A stretch of 64,000 nt of DNA, taken from contig CM030360.1 of assembly GCA_017893485.1 (NCBI GenBank), positions 144,344,697 to 144,408,696 of the forward strand, in the 5' to 3' direction. Each line of letters starts with the position of its first letter. Positions within the stretch are counted from its first letter, which is position 1. The translations under genes were made by a program, and so were the position numbers. This document shows, piece by piece, positions 35,956-47,724 of this stretch. This stretch comes from Hemerocallis citrina. Lineage: Eukaryota > Streptophyta > Magnoliopsida > Asparagales > Asphodelaceae. The notes below the pieces were generated by a model, which saw only the letters and a list, made by a program, of their open reading frames with translations, was not told the origin of the DNA and did no database searches.

Positions 35956-36167
35956 CTGAAAATCAAAGATAAATCCGAGACCCAACACTTGGAGAATTCT
36001 ACGCCTATTCAAACATAAAATCCGAGACTCAACACTTGGATAAATTTTGGCCAAACGAACTGTTTTTCATTCAAAATCGAGAAGAAAGTTTTACAAGAGC
36101 GGTGGGCAGTCCGCAATTAGGCTTACAAAAAGAAACAAAACAATAAAAGACTAAAGAGACAACCGAG

Positions 36168-38505
36168 TCAGGGGTCGACCTTTTTGTCGTTCGGGTCCGT
36201 CAACCCCCCGGCCTTGTCCTCGTCCTCGCCTTCGTCTTCGTCCTCGTCCTCGCTCCCACTCTCCTCCTCGTAGTCATCCTCCTCTTCTTCCTCGGCCCCG
36301 GCCTCACCCGGGCCTTCGACACCGTCCGTCTGCCCCTCGGGGCCAAGCATCCCCAGCGGCACCTCCTCCTCCCCCTCCACGGGGTCGTAGAAACGGTAAG
36401 AAGACGTGTCGAAACCCGAATTCCGAACGGCGACGTGGAGCAGTGCCCGACCGTAGGCATCCTCCATATTCTTGTACATGTGGAGCTTGGCCTCCTCCTG
36501 GACAGCCTTCTTCGCCTTTGCCACCTTGGACCGGTGCTTAGCCATGATCCTCTCGGCCCTCTTCCGAGCCCTTTCTGCTTCCGACCGAGCGTTGGCCAGC
36601 TCCTCCTTCAGTTCGGTAGCCTCCTTCTCCGAAGCCTCGAGCTTGGCCACTGTATCCTTCGACAGCTGAATGGCGTCGGCCAGCTGCTTCTCCAGCCCGG
36701 CCACTTCGGCACCCCCTTTTGCCGAGAGGAGTTGCTCGGCATCAAGCAGCTTCGTGGCCTTGACCCGCTCCACTCTCTCCCGCTCATACTCATGTTCCTT
36801 GCTCGCAAACTCCTCGAGCAGGAAGTTGAAGTGGCAGATGGTCTGAAAAAAGAACAACCCATCAGAATCCGAACCCAAGAACTTGGAAAAAATCAGAAAT
36901 AGTTTCGATGAGAAAGAGTTCAGTCCACTTACCGACATTGTGTTCCGAGCGATCTGCATCGTGGCGTCCCCTGCCAGCCCGGCCTTTAGGGCCGCTCGAT
37001 CCTTCGGGGTCGGCAGGTGCCTCACCGCCTCCATGCAGATGTTGCCGTCGTCCAAGAAGCCATCGACATTCATCACCTGCCAGTCGGGGATGAAGATCTG
37101 CTTATGCCGCTCGGTCAAGATCTTCTCCGCCTCGGAAGTGAGGGGTGGAACTTGGAGGGACAGCACCTCCTTCATGTCGAACGCACCGCTCGACGAACCG
37201 GCCACATCCACCTCCACCGTTGGCACCGGCGCATCGGAAGTGGGCGGATCCGCAGCCGCCGACTTCTCCTGCTCGGGGCCGGTCCCCAGAGCAACGGCCT
37301 CCTGCGGGTCGCTTTTCTTCCCGACCGACGGCATCATCGAGGCTCGGCCACCCTGAGGCCCTGCCGAAGGCCTCTTCTTCTTCGTCTCCTGCTCCGCCAC
37401 CCTGGCCTTCGCCATCAAAGCCCTATAGTCCATCTTCATCGTCTCTGCACAAGCCGAATGAAAAAACTTAGAAAAATTTTCATGAACTTCAAGCAAAGAA
37501 TATAAATACCAGAAGCGTACTAGGGTCGATTGGACTGAGACTCCCTCGAAATAGAGCCTCCTCGGTAATATCTTTCCAGCTTAGCGCTGGCAGGGCGAGG
37601 AGCTTCTTGTGGACCTCTGTTTCCTCGTCACTCAGCACCGGCTCCTTCTTGGCTCGCTTGGGCAGGCCATCCTTCGCCCAAACTATCGGTATCACCCACG
37701 GCGTGGGGGCTCGGAGGATGAAGTACTTCTCCTTCCAATGTTTGATCGAGTCCGGATTCTCGATCAACTTCACGCCCATCCGCGGCGAAAGATAGAACCT
37801 CTGTTCGTTTCGGCTTGGCTGACAAGGTCGGTAGAGGCTCCGAAAGAGAAACATGCTCGGCTCGGCACCGACCTCTTGGCACCGGAGGACAAACACCATG
37901 ACGTGCCTCCAGGTTTTCGGCATCAGCTGGGCGGGGCTCAAACCGTACCAGTTCAAAACATCAACTACGAATGGATGAAGGGGAAAGCGGAGTCCGGCGA
38001 TGAGAGAGTCGACAGGAAAGACGCACACATCTGTCGAAGACTTCGTATTGGCTCGGAAACCTGGCCCGGGGAGGAGCAACCCGTACTCGGTGGGGATCCG
38101 GAATCCCTTACGGATCAGATGTAGATCGGCCTCCGTAAGAGACGAGATGGTGTGGTCCACCTCGGACAGCTCCCTCGGTTCATTCTCCTCCACCGATTTG
38201 GCCGTGCCTTGGGTCACCTTCTCTAAGATATCCTCGGCGTAGTCCCGAACACCTCCCACGCTCGACAAAGCAATAGGCTGCCGACCGAACGCCCCCGCCG
38301 TCTTCGGCGTCTCGACGATCGTGACCACCGCTTTACCCTTGTGAGACGCGGCCGCGACCTCCTGAGGTAGTTCGGCTACTTCCCCCTCTCTGTCCGGCCG
38401 AACGACACTCTGATCGGTCGGCTCCACTACCTCTTTTCCTTTGCCCGCTCGGTCTACGGCTTGCTCCGAGGTGGGGGTCTCATCCGAGGATGTAATCTTA
38501 ACCAT
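36168..38505 (-). CDS. Intact three-exon accessory gene antisense to Tat-1 (Transposase_28-like, 726 aa)
   Basis: Exons 38505-37510, 37442-36933 and 36842-36168 join in one frame. The second intron is clean (GTAAGT...TTTTTTCAG). The first has donor CTG/GTATTT and an AG acceptor at GCAGAG/ACG. Residues 1-110 are acidic/low complexity ('MVKITSSDETPTSEQAVDRA'). About 120-310 is a globular domain ('FPVDSLIAGLRFPLHPFVVD', 'WYGLSPAQLMPKTWRHVMVF', 'YFILRAPTPWVIPIVW') matching the 'putative gypsy type transposon' family (Pfam Transposase_28). Exon 3 begins a long coiled coil and ends in an acidic tail ('ESGSEDEDEDEGEDEDKAGG'). Such antisense accessory ORFs are known from Tat elements; their role is unknown. 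No stop or shift was found, unlike the sense gag-pol. Confidence 0.8.
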
Positions 38506-38702
38506 TTTCTAAAAGAGAAAGGAAGGAGACTGACCTTGAAATGACAGCTGCGGTCGGAAAGGCTCACCGGAGACAAAGAACGCCTTGCCGCGACAGCTAA
38601 CAGTACCACCAGGGAGCTAAAAACTTCGAAGGGAAAGTAAAAACTAGAGAGAGAGAGAGTAAAAGTGAATAATGAGACTTGGATTAAGGGGGGGGGGTGA
38701 AG

Positions 38703-38709
38703 ATTTATA
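38703..38709 (-). promoter_or_regulatory. TATA box of the antisense accessory gene
   Basis: The minus strand reads CTATAAATCTTCACC about 200 bp upstream of the ATG at 38505, followed by a C-run and a CTCTCTCTCTCT stretch typical of plant 5' leaders. This suggests an internal promoter independent of the LTRs. Confidence 0.6.
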
Positions 38710-38879
38710 GTAAAAAAGGGACGTCCCTTGGACTTCCAAACGAAAGAGCACGACTCTTGGGCCGCTCTCGAAACGTCCCGAAGGCCCAACACAACTCCGT
38801 CTTCTTCACCAAGTCAACTAGCTCGACACAAGGGAATCTGAATCCGAACTACACGCATTCCGAGTTCGCTTGCAAAGAG

Positions 38880-41165
38880 CCCGGTCGGTCGCCGAGCAGA
38901 TGCCATTCCGAGGCTGCAAACGGGGAAAACTCACTTTCTCCTCAACTTCCGTGTAGGATCTCGATCAGACGGCTCAGATCTCGCCAGCGACACTAAGCGA
39001 CAAGATAGCATTTTCTTGGGAACTGAGCCCGCCTCGAGATTCTCCGCAACATCTAACGACTAAGATTGCGCCACTTCGCTCGGATAATCGTACCCTCGGG
39101 CGTCCCGAGTCTATCTGAAGGAGCCAGAAAAAATTTAGATTTAAAGTTTTAAGGCACCGCCCTCGGCGAGCCCCCCAGGCCCCAGGTCTCGGTCGGTGTT
39201 CCGCCGACCCATGGGGCCCGGTCAAAAGCAGATCGGCACACCCCCCATCTCTAACTCCTTCGGGCTGGCAACCATCGGAAGCCATCAGCCCGGAAGGAAG
39301 ACAGAGATGGGAAGAGACCCATCATTCCGAAGTTACTGCAGTCCCTCGGATACGGACTTGGGTCATCACCTCTTCTACCATGACCTTCCCCGACCCTGAC
39401 ACCCACATTGGAGCACTCAGAATCGGGAGAAGATCATGGTGGAAGAACGACCACCCGTCCTACCGAGGCAGATGGCCCCTCGGATCTGGACTTCGGCAGT
39501 CAACCCTTCTGCCAAGATCTCCCTTGACCCTGACACCTCCAGCCGGGCCGTCAGAGTCAGGAGAAGATCTTGGCGGAAGAACGACTCCCCGTCCTCCCGA
39601 AGCAAACTCGACCCTCGGATCCGGACTTGGGTCATCACCACTTCTACCATAACCTTCCCCGACCCTGACACCCACATCGGAGCACTCAGAATCGGGTGAA
39701 GATTATGGTGGAAGAACGACCACCCGTCCTACCGAGGCAGATCGCCCCTCGGATCTGGACTTCGGCAGTCAACCCCTCCGCCAAGATCTCCCCTGATCCT
39801 GACACCTCCACCCGGGCCGTCAGTGTCAGGAGAAGATTTTGGCGGAAGAGCGACTCCCCGTCCTTCCGAAACACATGGTCCCTCGAATCCGGACTTTGAT
39901 CATCACTTCTTCCACCATGATCTCCCCCGACCGTGACATCCACTTCGGGGCCGTCAGAGTCAGGAGAAGACCATGGTGGAAGAACCACCACCCGTCCTTC
40001 AAAAGAGCAACCACCCGAAGCAGATGCCTTCGAGGGCTAAAACTCTACATTGTTGCGATCGAAATGACAAAGGAAGTGGGATACTTATAAGCTCTCCTCC
40101 AAGATCTGGCCATTATGACCCTCGAAAGTTGAAACGCCACGCATTAATTGAGGGAACCATTCTTAATGACCCCGGAAAGGTGGAATGCCGCACAAACCCC
40201 AGGGGACCATTAAGGCCCTTGGGAACAGGATCGTCTCAAAACTCAGTGCGCCACGTCGCTCGGACTGCCGAGAACCCATGTCAAGGTCGGCTGCCGAGCA
40301 GGTGCCTTCCCGATCCTGCAAATGGAGAAAACTCACTTTCTCCTCAACTTTTGTGTAAGATCTCGATCAGACGGCCCAGATCTCGCCGAGGACACTAAAC
40401 AACAAGATAGTATTTTCTCGAGAAATGTGCCCGTCTCGAGATGCGCGTCGCCATCCAACGGTTCAGATTGCGCCACGTCGTTGGGACTGCCGAAGCCCCA
40501 TGCCTTCGGTCGGCTACCGAGCAAGTGCCTTCCCGATCCTGCAAACAGAGAAAACTCACTTTCTCCTCAACTTTCGTGTAAGATCTCGATTAGACGGCCC
40601 AGATCTCGCCGAGGACACTAAACGACAAGATAGTGTTTTCTTGAGAAATGTGCCCGTCTTGAGATGCACGTCGTCGTCCAACGGTTTAGATTGCGCCACG
40701 TCGTTCGGACAGCCGAAACCCCCTGCCTTCGGTCAGCTGCCGTACGAGCGCCTTTCCGAACTTGAACTTGCCCCACGTCATCCGACCGAAGCTACGAGCA
40801 CGTCGCTCGGAATGCTGAAACCCCATGCCTTCGGTCGGCTGCCGAGCAAGTGCCTTTCCGATCCCGCAAACGGAGAAAAAAGACACCGAGCTACTACGAC
40901 CGTTGGATCTCTCAGAAATTCGTGCTTCTAATGATGAACGGTCCAGATTGCGCCACATGCGCTAAAAGACAAGATAGCGTTTTCTTGGGATTCACACCAT
41001 CATCCGACGGCTCAGATTGCGCCACGTCGCTTGGCCTGCCTAGCCCCTATCCCTCCGGTCGGCGGCCGAGCAAGTGCCTTTCCGAGCTCGCAAACGGAGA
41101 AAAAAGCTTCCGAGCGATAACAACCGATGGATCTCTCAAAAATTCGCGCCCGTCTATGATCAACA
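38880..41165 (+). repeat. Dispersed/tandem ~238-bp repeats in the Tat-1 3' region
   Basis: Units contain 'CGGTCGGCTGCCGAGCAAGT', 'AACTCACTTTCTCCTCAACT', 'GATCTCGATCAGACGG' and 'GATTGCGCCACGTCG'. Starts of the first phrase are near 38883, 40279, 40517, 40730 (partial), 40829 and 41058; 40279 to 40517 is 238 bp. The 134-bp array at 39340-40015 separates the first copy from the rest. ORFs here are by-products of the repeat. Confidence 0.75.
39340..40015 (+). repeat. 134-bp tandem array with alternating units (269-bp higher-order repeat)
   Basis: Five units start near 39373, 39507, 39642, 39776 and 39910. Units 1 and 3 ('CACCCACAT(T/C)GGAGCACTCA') match each other, and units 2 and 4 ('CACCTCCA(G/C)CCGGGCCGTCA') match each other. 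The array therefore grew as a two-unit block. Confidence 0.8.
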
Positions 41166-41189
41166 GCCCAGATCGATCCACGTCATAAA

Positions 41190-41590
41190 TCGGTATTTAA
41201 AATTATTTTTTATTTATTTAAATCGTTTTATTTATTTAAAAAATTGCGAAAAAATTGCTAAAATTTTGGGAAATTAATTAAAAATTCTAGAAAATAATTA
41301 AAAATTCGGGGGTATATTTTTGAACCCTTGAACGAACAATTATTGCCTAGAATGTACTGTTAAGGCCCCCGAACGATTAATAAACACATCGCAAAATTAA
41401 ATAAATAATCCGAAAAAAAATAAATAAAAGCTATCAAAATACTCGATATGGCTAGAGAACAGCACATGGCATCAAAAAATCACCTCACTACCCCCTTCTA
41501 GATTCAAGCTCCTCCATTTGGACTCCGATACAACTCCACTAGCCACCAAAACAGTTAAACTACTCCTCAAAGGCTGATCATGCTCAGTCT
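41190..41590 (+). other. Tat-1 A/T-rich region before the polypurine tract
   Basis: AATTAAAAATT-rich with no gene, followed by 'AACTACTCCTCAAAGGCTG', also found in Tat-A near 2323. Confidence 0.6.
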
Positions 41591-41591
41591 T

Positions 41592-41608
41592 TAGGAGTGG
41601 GGGGCTCG
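41592..41608 (+). other. Polypurine tract of Tat-1
   Basis: TAGGAGTGGGGGGCTCG directly precedes the 3' LTR. Confidence 0.8.
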
Positions 41609-42197
41609 TGATATGGCTAAAAATAGGGTTAAATCGGAACCATCCAGATTGGACGCGAATCTTGAAGCTCGGGGGTAAAATGGTAATTTCACATACAAGT
41701 GGAGCCAAAGCGGGTACTGGATCTCCTTCGCACAGATCCAATAGCCCACAAACGGATCCACACCAATTGGGTACGGGTCCCGACCCGAGGCGAACCCAGA
41801 CCAACAAGAGACAAATCAGGGCCGCTGATTTGACCAAATCAACGGGCCTGATTTACTCTCACCGGGAATCAGGGTTAGTTTCCTAAACAGACTGTGAGGA
41901 TTTTACTCCTAGCAGTTACACAGGGAATCAGGTCCCTAATTACTCTCCTGGCGACTATAAATACCTCCCCGCTACCACTGTAACCAGGTAATCACTCTTT
42001 TTCCACCTTAAGCTCTTTCTTTAATCACCACTGGTTACTGACAAGAGCGTCGGAGGGTGCGTCGCCGGAATCAAACCCGGTGTCTCGCACTTTCTTGCAG
42101 ATTGCGGTAGGAATTGGAAGGATTGGATCTGCTGTTCAGGTTTTCTCGAACTCACAAATCTCATCTGTTTACCCCCACACCGAAATCAGCGGTAACA
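41609..42197 (+). repeat. Tat-1 3' LTR (589 bp)
   Basis: Same length as the 5' LTR with about 11 differences by eye; TATAAATA at 41956-41963. Ends GGTAACA followed by GTATA. Confidence 0.93.
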
Positions 42198-44533
42198 GTA
42201 TATAACTTAAACATCAACCTACAACATTCTTAAGTATGAATACAACTTAAGCATGTACTCACAACAATCTTAAGCATGAATACAACTTAAGCATGACTGG
42301 TTACTACAACTTAAGCATGTATATTACTACAACTTATCAAGAATATCTACTCACTTTAGCATGGATATTCACTACAACTTAAACATGAGCATTTACTACC
42401 ATTCAAGCATGAGTAACTATTACACACTAAGCATGGATATCTACCACCACCTTAAGCATGGTTCATAACTTTCCTATAATAATCCAAGCATGGTATATAA
42501 CTTCTATAACTCAAGTATGATTTACTACACTTAAGCATGGTTCTTCTACTACCACCTAACCACAAATTCTTACTACTACCTAAGCATGGTATATAGCATG
42601 AGCCTCGATCCTACAACAATCCAAGATTCGATCTTTATGTTCTTATTAAAACTCTACCATTCACTTCCTTAGATGATCATTTATTTTATCCATGGCATCA
42701 TTCGTAAGCTTAGGACTTTGTCCAAGTTGTTTTAGGACAACATACTTACAAGAGAACAACAACCCAACAACACACCACGTACATAAACAAAAGAGATAAT
42801 ACTCACATATTTCGATATTGTTATATAAGTGTAACTCATCCCCATATACATAACTAATCAATTATCCATAAATTTATACCAATACACATTATTCCAATGC
42901 GCTTCATCCATAAATCATATCAACAATTCGGTTTATTCGAACTTCTTTTAAAACATCAAATACGTATATAAAACCATACTCACCATATTTTGATATCATC
43001 ATATAAATATAACTCATCCCCACATACATAACTAATCCATTATATAGGGTTTATATACTCAAAATAGTTAATTTCACCAAATATCACAAAAATCCATTTT
43101 CGGGCCCATAAAAATCCGTATTTTCCCTCAAAATCAATCTTTAACATAACTTCTACGAAATATATCAAAAAGCCATGAAATTTGGCCACAACATAAAATA
43201 TAGGTAGATACATCATACTCACATATTTCTTAAACCACAAAATACGTAAATAAATTGACACTCACCTATTTCTTAAACCACAAAAATACGTAAATAAAAT
43301 GATACTCACATATTTCTTAAACCACAAAAATACGTAAATAAATTAATACTCACATATTTCTTAAACCATAAAAATACGTAAATAAATTAATACTCACATA
43401 TTTCGCGAAGATCCGAAGCGCCACCATGCCACCCCGCATCCAAAGTCGCAAATATATCCTATCACCAATTTCAAAGCAATTAAAACTCAAATCATCCAAA
43501 CCAATCATAAGAGCTAATAACACTATTCCAAATATCACACAAGCATTTATTGAACGCCTGGGATACACACGTGCGATGTACGTAATAATCTAATGCCTAT
43601 GGAACTTTTATCCTCAAATAATTACTAGACCCACTCCTAAATTTCCTAGTGGCCCAACTATACTCTCCACTACTATATGAGAAATAATTCATACACATAT
43701 AGTTCTCTTTTACAAATCCAAAACCCTAATTTACTTAACAACTTGCAATCTCTCTAACAACTTGCTAATTTCTCACATCTACCATTTCCAATATCTCCTA
43801 TTCTTACTACTATAATACTCCTACTCAATAGAAATTAACCCAACTCAATTTTAAACAATAAAATACCTTTCCGAAATCCTTTCTAAAATCCGACGCTACC
43901 ACGATGTAGAGAACCCTTCAATTAGCCTAACCCTCGATTTAATTTGAAATCCACGGAGAAAAGGAATGGATTTGAGCGGGGGAAGTGATCGGCGAATGGG
44001 TTCGGGGTGGGTTCTTTTCCGGTCGGGATGGAAACAGGAAGGGAAGAAGGAGAAGGAGAAGGAAGGAGAAAGGAGGTGGTGGGGTTTTCCTTCGGCCGGG
44101 AGTGAACGGGAGAAGGAGGAGAAGGAAGGAGAAGGAGGGCCGGGGTTTCTTTCTCTTCGGTTTGGAAAGGGAACGGGAGAAAGAGAGAAGGAGGAAGGAA
44201 GAAGGAAAAATGGGGGGGGGGGGGAGGTGTTTTGTAAAAGGAAATAAATAAATAATAGATAAATAAATAATGTAAGGGATAATTGTCTATAAGCCCCCAA
44301 TTCTCAATATATTTCAAATAAAACCCAACTCTCTACTTTAATAATACCAACCATACAAAATACATTAAAACTACCTTGTTATAATCTTTCAAAATTATAA
44401 GATAAAGTAGACAATAACTGATATTCCTCAAATAAAAATAATTGTTATCAGAAAATACATAATCACGTGCAATTCTCAATTGCGCACAGATTACGATGCA
44501 AAATAGCCATATACTATTTTTCGGGGTTTTACA
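42198..44533 (-). mobile_element. LTR-B (solo LTR), segment 3
   Basis: Starts with the second GTATA of Tat-1 and ends CGGGGTTTTACA at 44533, followed by GATAT. It contains repeated ACTTAAGCATG phrases (42200-42600), repeated 'CACATATTTCTTAAACCACA' (43220-43400) and a polypurine stretch. Read on the minus strand it begins TGTAAAACCCCGAAAAAT, comparable to TGTAATACCCTGATTTT of the other family. Removing the insertions gives a single LTR of about 5.8 kb. The ORF 43896-44300 is a translation of the polypyrimidine strand and is not treated as coding. Confidence 0.7.
43965..44230 (+). repeat. Long G/A-rich (polypurine) tract in LTR-B
   Basis: About 265 bp dominated by GGAGAAGGAGAAGG-like sequence ending in a run of about 12 G at 44212-44223. 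The minus strand is the matching pyrimidine tract, expected for an LTR leader close to a transcription start, and could form triplex or G-quadruplex DNA. Confidence 0.7.
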
Positions 44534-44538
44534 GATAT

Positions 44539-46038
44539 GAGGATGCATAACAGTAGTAATACGATACAAAATAGGAGGATGATTAAAATACTTCAAAAAT
44601 TTTGTATAAGAGGGAACAACAATATGGGTAATGTATTCGTCCAAAATCATTTCTTGAAAAGTTTGCATCATAGTAATGATTGAAATAAAAATACTACTAG
44701 AAGTAGAATCATAAGATGTAGAAAACTTCACAGTTGCGATTTTAAAAGGTTCCAAAAATCGTAATAAAGATTCAGCAAAATACCATGATTGAGGAGTCAT
44801 TTGAAAATTTTCTATGTTTTTTGCAAGACAAAAATAATTTATAATATCTTTGTAATGAGTAACAACATTTAGTAAATCGAAATTAGAGTTCCATCGATGT
44901 TTAACATCTTTAGGAAATTTTCTAAAATGAATTCCCCTAGCTTTACACCATCCTTTACATTCTTGAAGCATGGACCACTCAAAGCAATAAAATGCACCCA
45001 GTTGTTAATTGTAATAATATATGAATCGGCTACTTTTAATGTATTTTGAACACAAATTTAAAAATATGACACGCACATCTAACTTGAAAATTTGCATTAC
45101 ATGAAGGAGCTAATTGTGTTTTTAATGTACTAATCGAAGCATTGTTGTTAGAGGCATTATTAAAACTAACAGTAAACTTTTTTATTACGAATATGATATA
45201 AATCACAAACTTCTAAAATATGTGTTGCAATAACTAGTCCATTATGGGGATATGGCAAAGCCGCAAGTGAGATGATTCTCTTTTGAATCATCCAATCACT
45301 ATCTATCCAATGACAAGTTAAGTCTATCATCGAAATATTGTTACAATCTTTCCAACAATAGGAAGTTAACGATACTCTACAAGTTAAAAAATATAGAAGT
45401 GCAATTTATGCATCTCTCATTTCGTTGTAAAGTTTAAAACAATCGGACTTTAATGTGTTCCTAAGAATTCTTCTAAAATGTGGATTTAGTGTATTTTGGT
45501 TGAAAGACTCTACTTTCCTACTCTCGGAATAGGAAAAAGGTAGCTCATCCTTAATAACTAGTCGGGTCACATCCCGACGAACAAGTTCGGGATTGTAGGG
45601 TTGGCTATCTTTTTGTCTGGTCATAGGGTTGATTTTTTGTTGGCCTTGCTAGTCTTGTAATAATTTTTTGTGTACATTTAAATGTGGCGTTTAATTTTCC
45701 ATGTTCCCTCACCCTTCTTCCATTTGTAACTTTTGTCAGATGTTTTACAAATCTTATATCCTACACCCGGATTATCCGTATCGGGGATATAGTCATAATA
45801 TTTGTGTCAAACACTTGTTTCCCCCTTAGTTTTTATACCACTAGTGGGTTCGGTTTGTTTTGTTTGTGTTTCAACATCATGTCTTTCTTCTTCTATTTCG
45901 TGTGTAAGGATATTGTGAGTTCCTACCATAGGGTTCGGTATAAATTCGCGCTCTACATGTGGGACTATTGGAGGCCGACATGAAGAACGGTGGAATCTTG
46001 TCCACTTTGGCTACGGCCGCTACCTCGTGATCTAGACA
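44539..46038 (-). pseudogene. hAT transposase, N-terminal and central part, degenerate
   Basis: A minus-strand start 'MSRSRGSGRSQSGQD' at 46038 is followed, in shifted frames, by a BED-finger-like segment ('VGYKICKTSDKSYKWKKGEG', 'WKIKRHI'), then 'SESRKVESFNQNTLNPHFRR' and 'ILRNTLKSDCFKLYNEM' (45624-45406). The central catalytic region follows ('KDVKHRWNSNFDLLNV', 'LLRFLEPFKIATVKFSTSYD', 'YFNHPPILYRITTVMHPHI'). This order fits the plant RICESLEEPER/Ac group. The sequence stops at the GATAT duplication (44534-44538) and continues 41 kb away at 3557. The apparent extension of the ORF to 44333 is LTR-B read through, not transposase. Multiple shifts and stops make it inactive. Confidence 0.82.
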
Positions 46039-46039
46039 T

Positions 46040-46916
46040 GGTAATAGTGTATGTGAAGAAAAACGATTTCTAGTGTTTTACTAGTGTATGTGAAATAATA
46101 CAAAACAATCTAGGTGGTATATGTTAAAAAATAAGATCTAAAAAAACAATATGAGGGTTGAGAGAGAGAAAAGCAAAAAACAAACAAACAAATATGTACA
46201 AAAAATAAGTACTACAACAAAATTCAAGACAATAGGAGGGTTGTGAAATTTTGATATTGTATTTCATGGATAATCGTATATAGAAATGAGAGAGAATATA
46301 AAAGTAGAAGTAGTCGTAGTCGATTGAGAAATGTAGTAGACGTACTCACATAGTCCGGTTAGTCGTTGAAAGAGAGAGACAGAGATAGCTTCTTTGTTGG
46401 AGGAGTTGAAGTAGACGTAGTTGAGAGTTGAATCAACACAATTCGATGCGATCGAAATTTTTTACTTCTTCGTTGCTTGCTTCTTTGTTGAAAAAACTTG
46501 ATTTAATTGAGATTGAATTGGTATTAGTAGTAGAGAGAGTAAGAGTAAGGTGTGGAAATTTTTAGATTGAATTAAGTGGGTATTTATTGGGAAAAAAACC
46601 AAAAAAAAAACATCGTAAAAAAAACAAAAAAAATCCCAAAACAGAGTCGTTGGCTCTGTTTCGGACTGTTCGACCCGCACGGGTTGATTGTTTGACCCGT
46701 TCGGGTCAAACGGGTCCAAATCTGCGGGTTGAGTGGACAGGTTTGACTTGGTCAATGGGTTCACGGGTCAGGTCGAGCGGGTTGGGCTTCCGAAATTTGC
46801 GGCCCGGGTCGACTCGCGGGTTCGACCTAGACCTGAACCGCCTAATTGCGGGTCACGTTCGAGTGAGCGGGTCGTGGGTGGGTCGGGGGGTCACCCCGGC
46901 CCGGTTTCCATCACTA
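46040..46916 (-). other. hAT 5' non-coding region and terminus
   Basis: A/T-rich leader with GAGAGA runs (46150-46560), then CGGGTC/GACCCG-rich subterminal DNA (46670-46900) and the terminus CCATCACTA at 46916. The ORFs at 46587-46970 only translate the CGGGTC repeats. Confidence 0.65.
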
Positions 46917-47480
46917 GCCTCTTTCAAGCCCAATGACCCAAAACGGACTTGTCTAACTGGGTTGTCATAATAGCCCAACATAAATGAGTCATGATTATTT
47001 AAATATGGTTTAAATTTTCCATAAGAAACGGTTTAAAAAACCATATCTCTTATGAAGAGAAGAGTTTGAACTCTATCTTCTCAATCGCTCTTATCTTTTC
47101 ATGAAGAAGAGAACCAACTCTATCAAAAACACTGGAAGTAGAGATAAATCATTATCTTGAAACTGACCCCCTAAGCGACTATAAATACCCCATGACCTCC
47201 ACAGACTTGGCTACTAAAAATTCTCATATATTCTGGAGTTCTAAATTGAGCGTCGTAGGATCAATGAATGGAGCCAACCCCGGTATTTCAGACTTTTGCA
47301 GGTCCATCAAAGTGATCGACACCGTCCAATTCAGATGCAACCGTCCAAACAAGTCAGATTTCAGAGTCAATATCAGTTTGCAGCAAACAACATCGGCGAT
47401 AACTAAAAGATCAGGGTTTTTATTGTTTCTAAAAAGAATTCACTTTATCTGTTTTTTCACACAGTGGAAAAAGCAGCAAT
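46917..47480 (+). mobile_element. Tat-A 3' LTR, second part
   Basis: Resumes after the duplicated GCCTCTTT with 'CAAGCCCAATGACCC'. TATAAATACC lies at 47180, and a GAGCGTCGTAGG...CCCCGGT leader corresponds to GAGCGTCGGAGGG...CCCCGGT in Tat-1. 'ATCTGTTTTTTCACACAG' and 'GCAGCAA' near the end correspond to the Tat-1 LTR end. The exact end is uncertain by several bases and no target duplication can be checked, because the 5' LTR is outside the window. Confidence 0.7.
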
Positions 47481-47659
47481 CGGATCGTTATCTAAATACG
47501 ACGGTACATTCGTCTCGACGTAAGAGTGTACATTGCCATATCTTACAAACTGTGAGTCGAAACTCAATTCTACAAGTTGCATTAACTTGTGTATGGTGAG
47601 TCCGACCTTCTCGCAAAGTTTTGTGAGTTTTTTTTGTCATGTGTGCAGCTGTACAATTA

Positions 47660-47722
47660 TCAAACAACAACAACAACAACGAAACCTTTCAACAAAAAAA
47701 ACAACAACAACAACTTTGGAGA
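47660..47722 (+). repeat. (CAA)n microsatellite
   Basis: Two adjoining AACAACAAC runs, interrupted by GAAACCTTTC. Confidence 0.8.
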
Positions 47723-47724
47723 CA

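Larger units (their letters stand above)
25543..42197 (+). mobile_element. Tat-1: Tat-lineage Ty3/gypsy element, 16.7 kb (13.8 kb without the nested solo LTR)
   Basis: Two 589-bp LTRs with TG/CA ends, flanked by GTATA (25538-25542 and 42198-42202). Order: 5' LTR, primer site TGGCGCCGTCTGTGG, gag, protease, reverse transcriptase, RNase H, a second archaeal-type RNase H, integrase, a 110-bp tandem array, an antisense three-exon gene, two more repeat arrays, polypurine tract, 3' LTR. The dual RNase H and the accessory gene region 3' of pol are hallmarks of the Tat lineage. By eye the LTRs differ at about 11 positions (~2%). gag-pol has several disabling changes. Confidence 0.93.

Noticed and set aside
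43896..44317. Proline/serine-rich ORFs on the minus strand and Gly/Arg-rich ORFs on the plus strand
   Set aside because: Artefacts of the polypurine/polypyrimidine tract.
44333..44538. C-terminal extension of the hAT-related ORF ('KTPKNSIWLFC...')
   Set aside because: This part lies beyond the GATAT duplication and belongs to LTR-B; the true continuation of the transposase is at 3557.
46587..46970. 127-codon ORF at the hAT end
   Set aside because: Translates CGGGTC-rich subterminal repeats of the hAT element.
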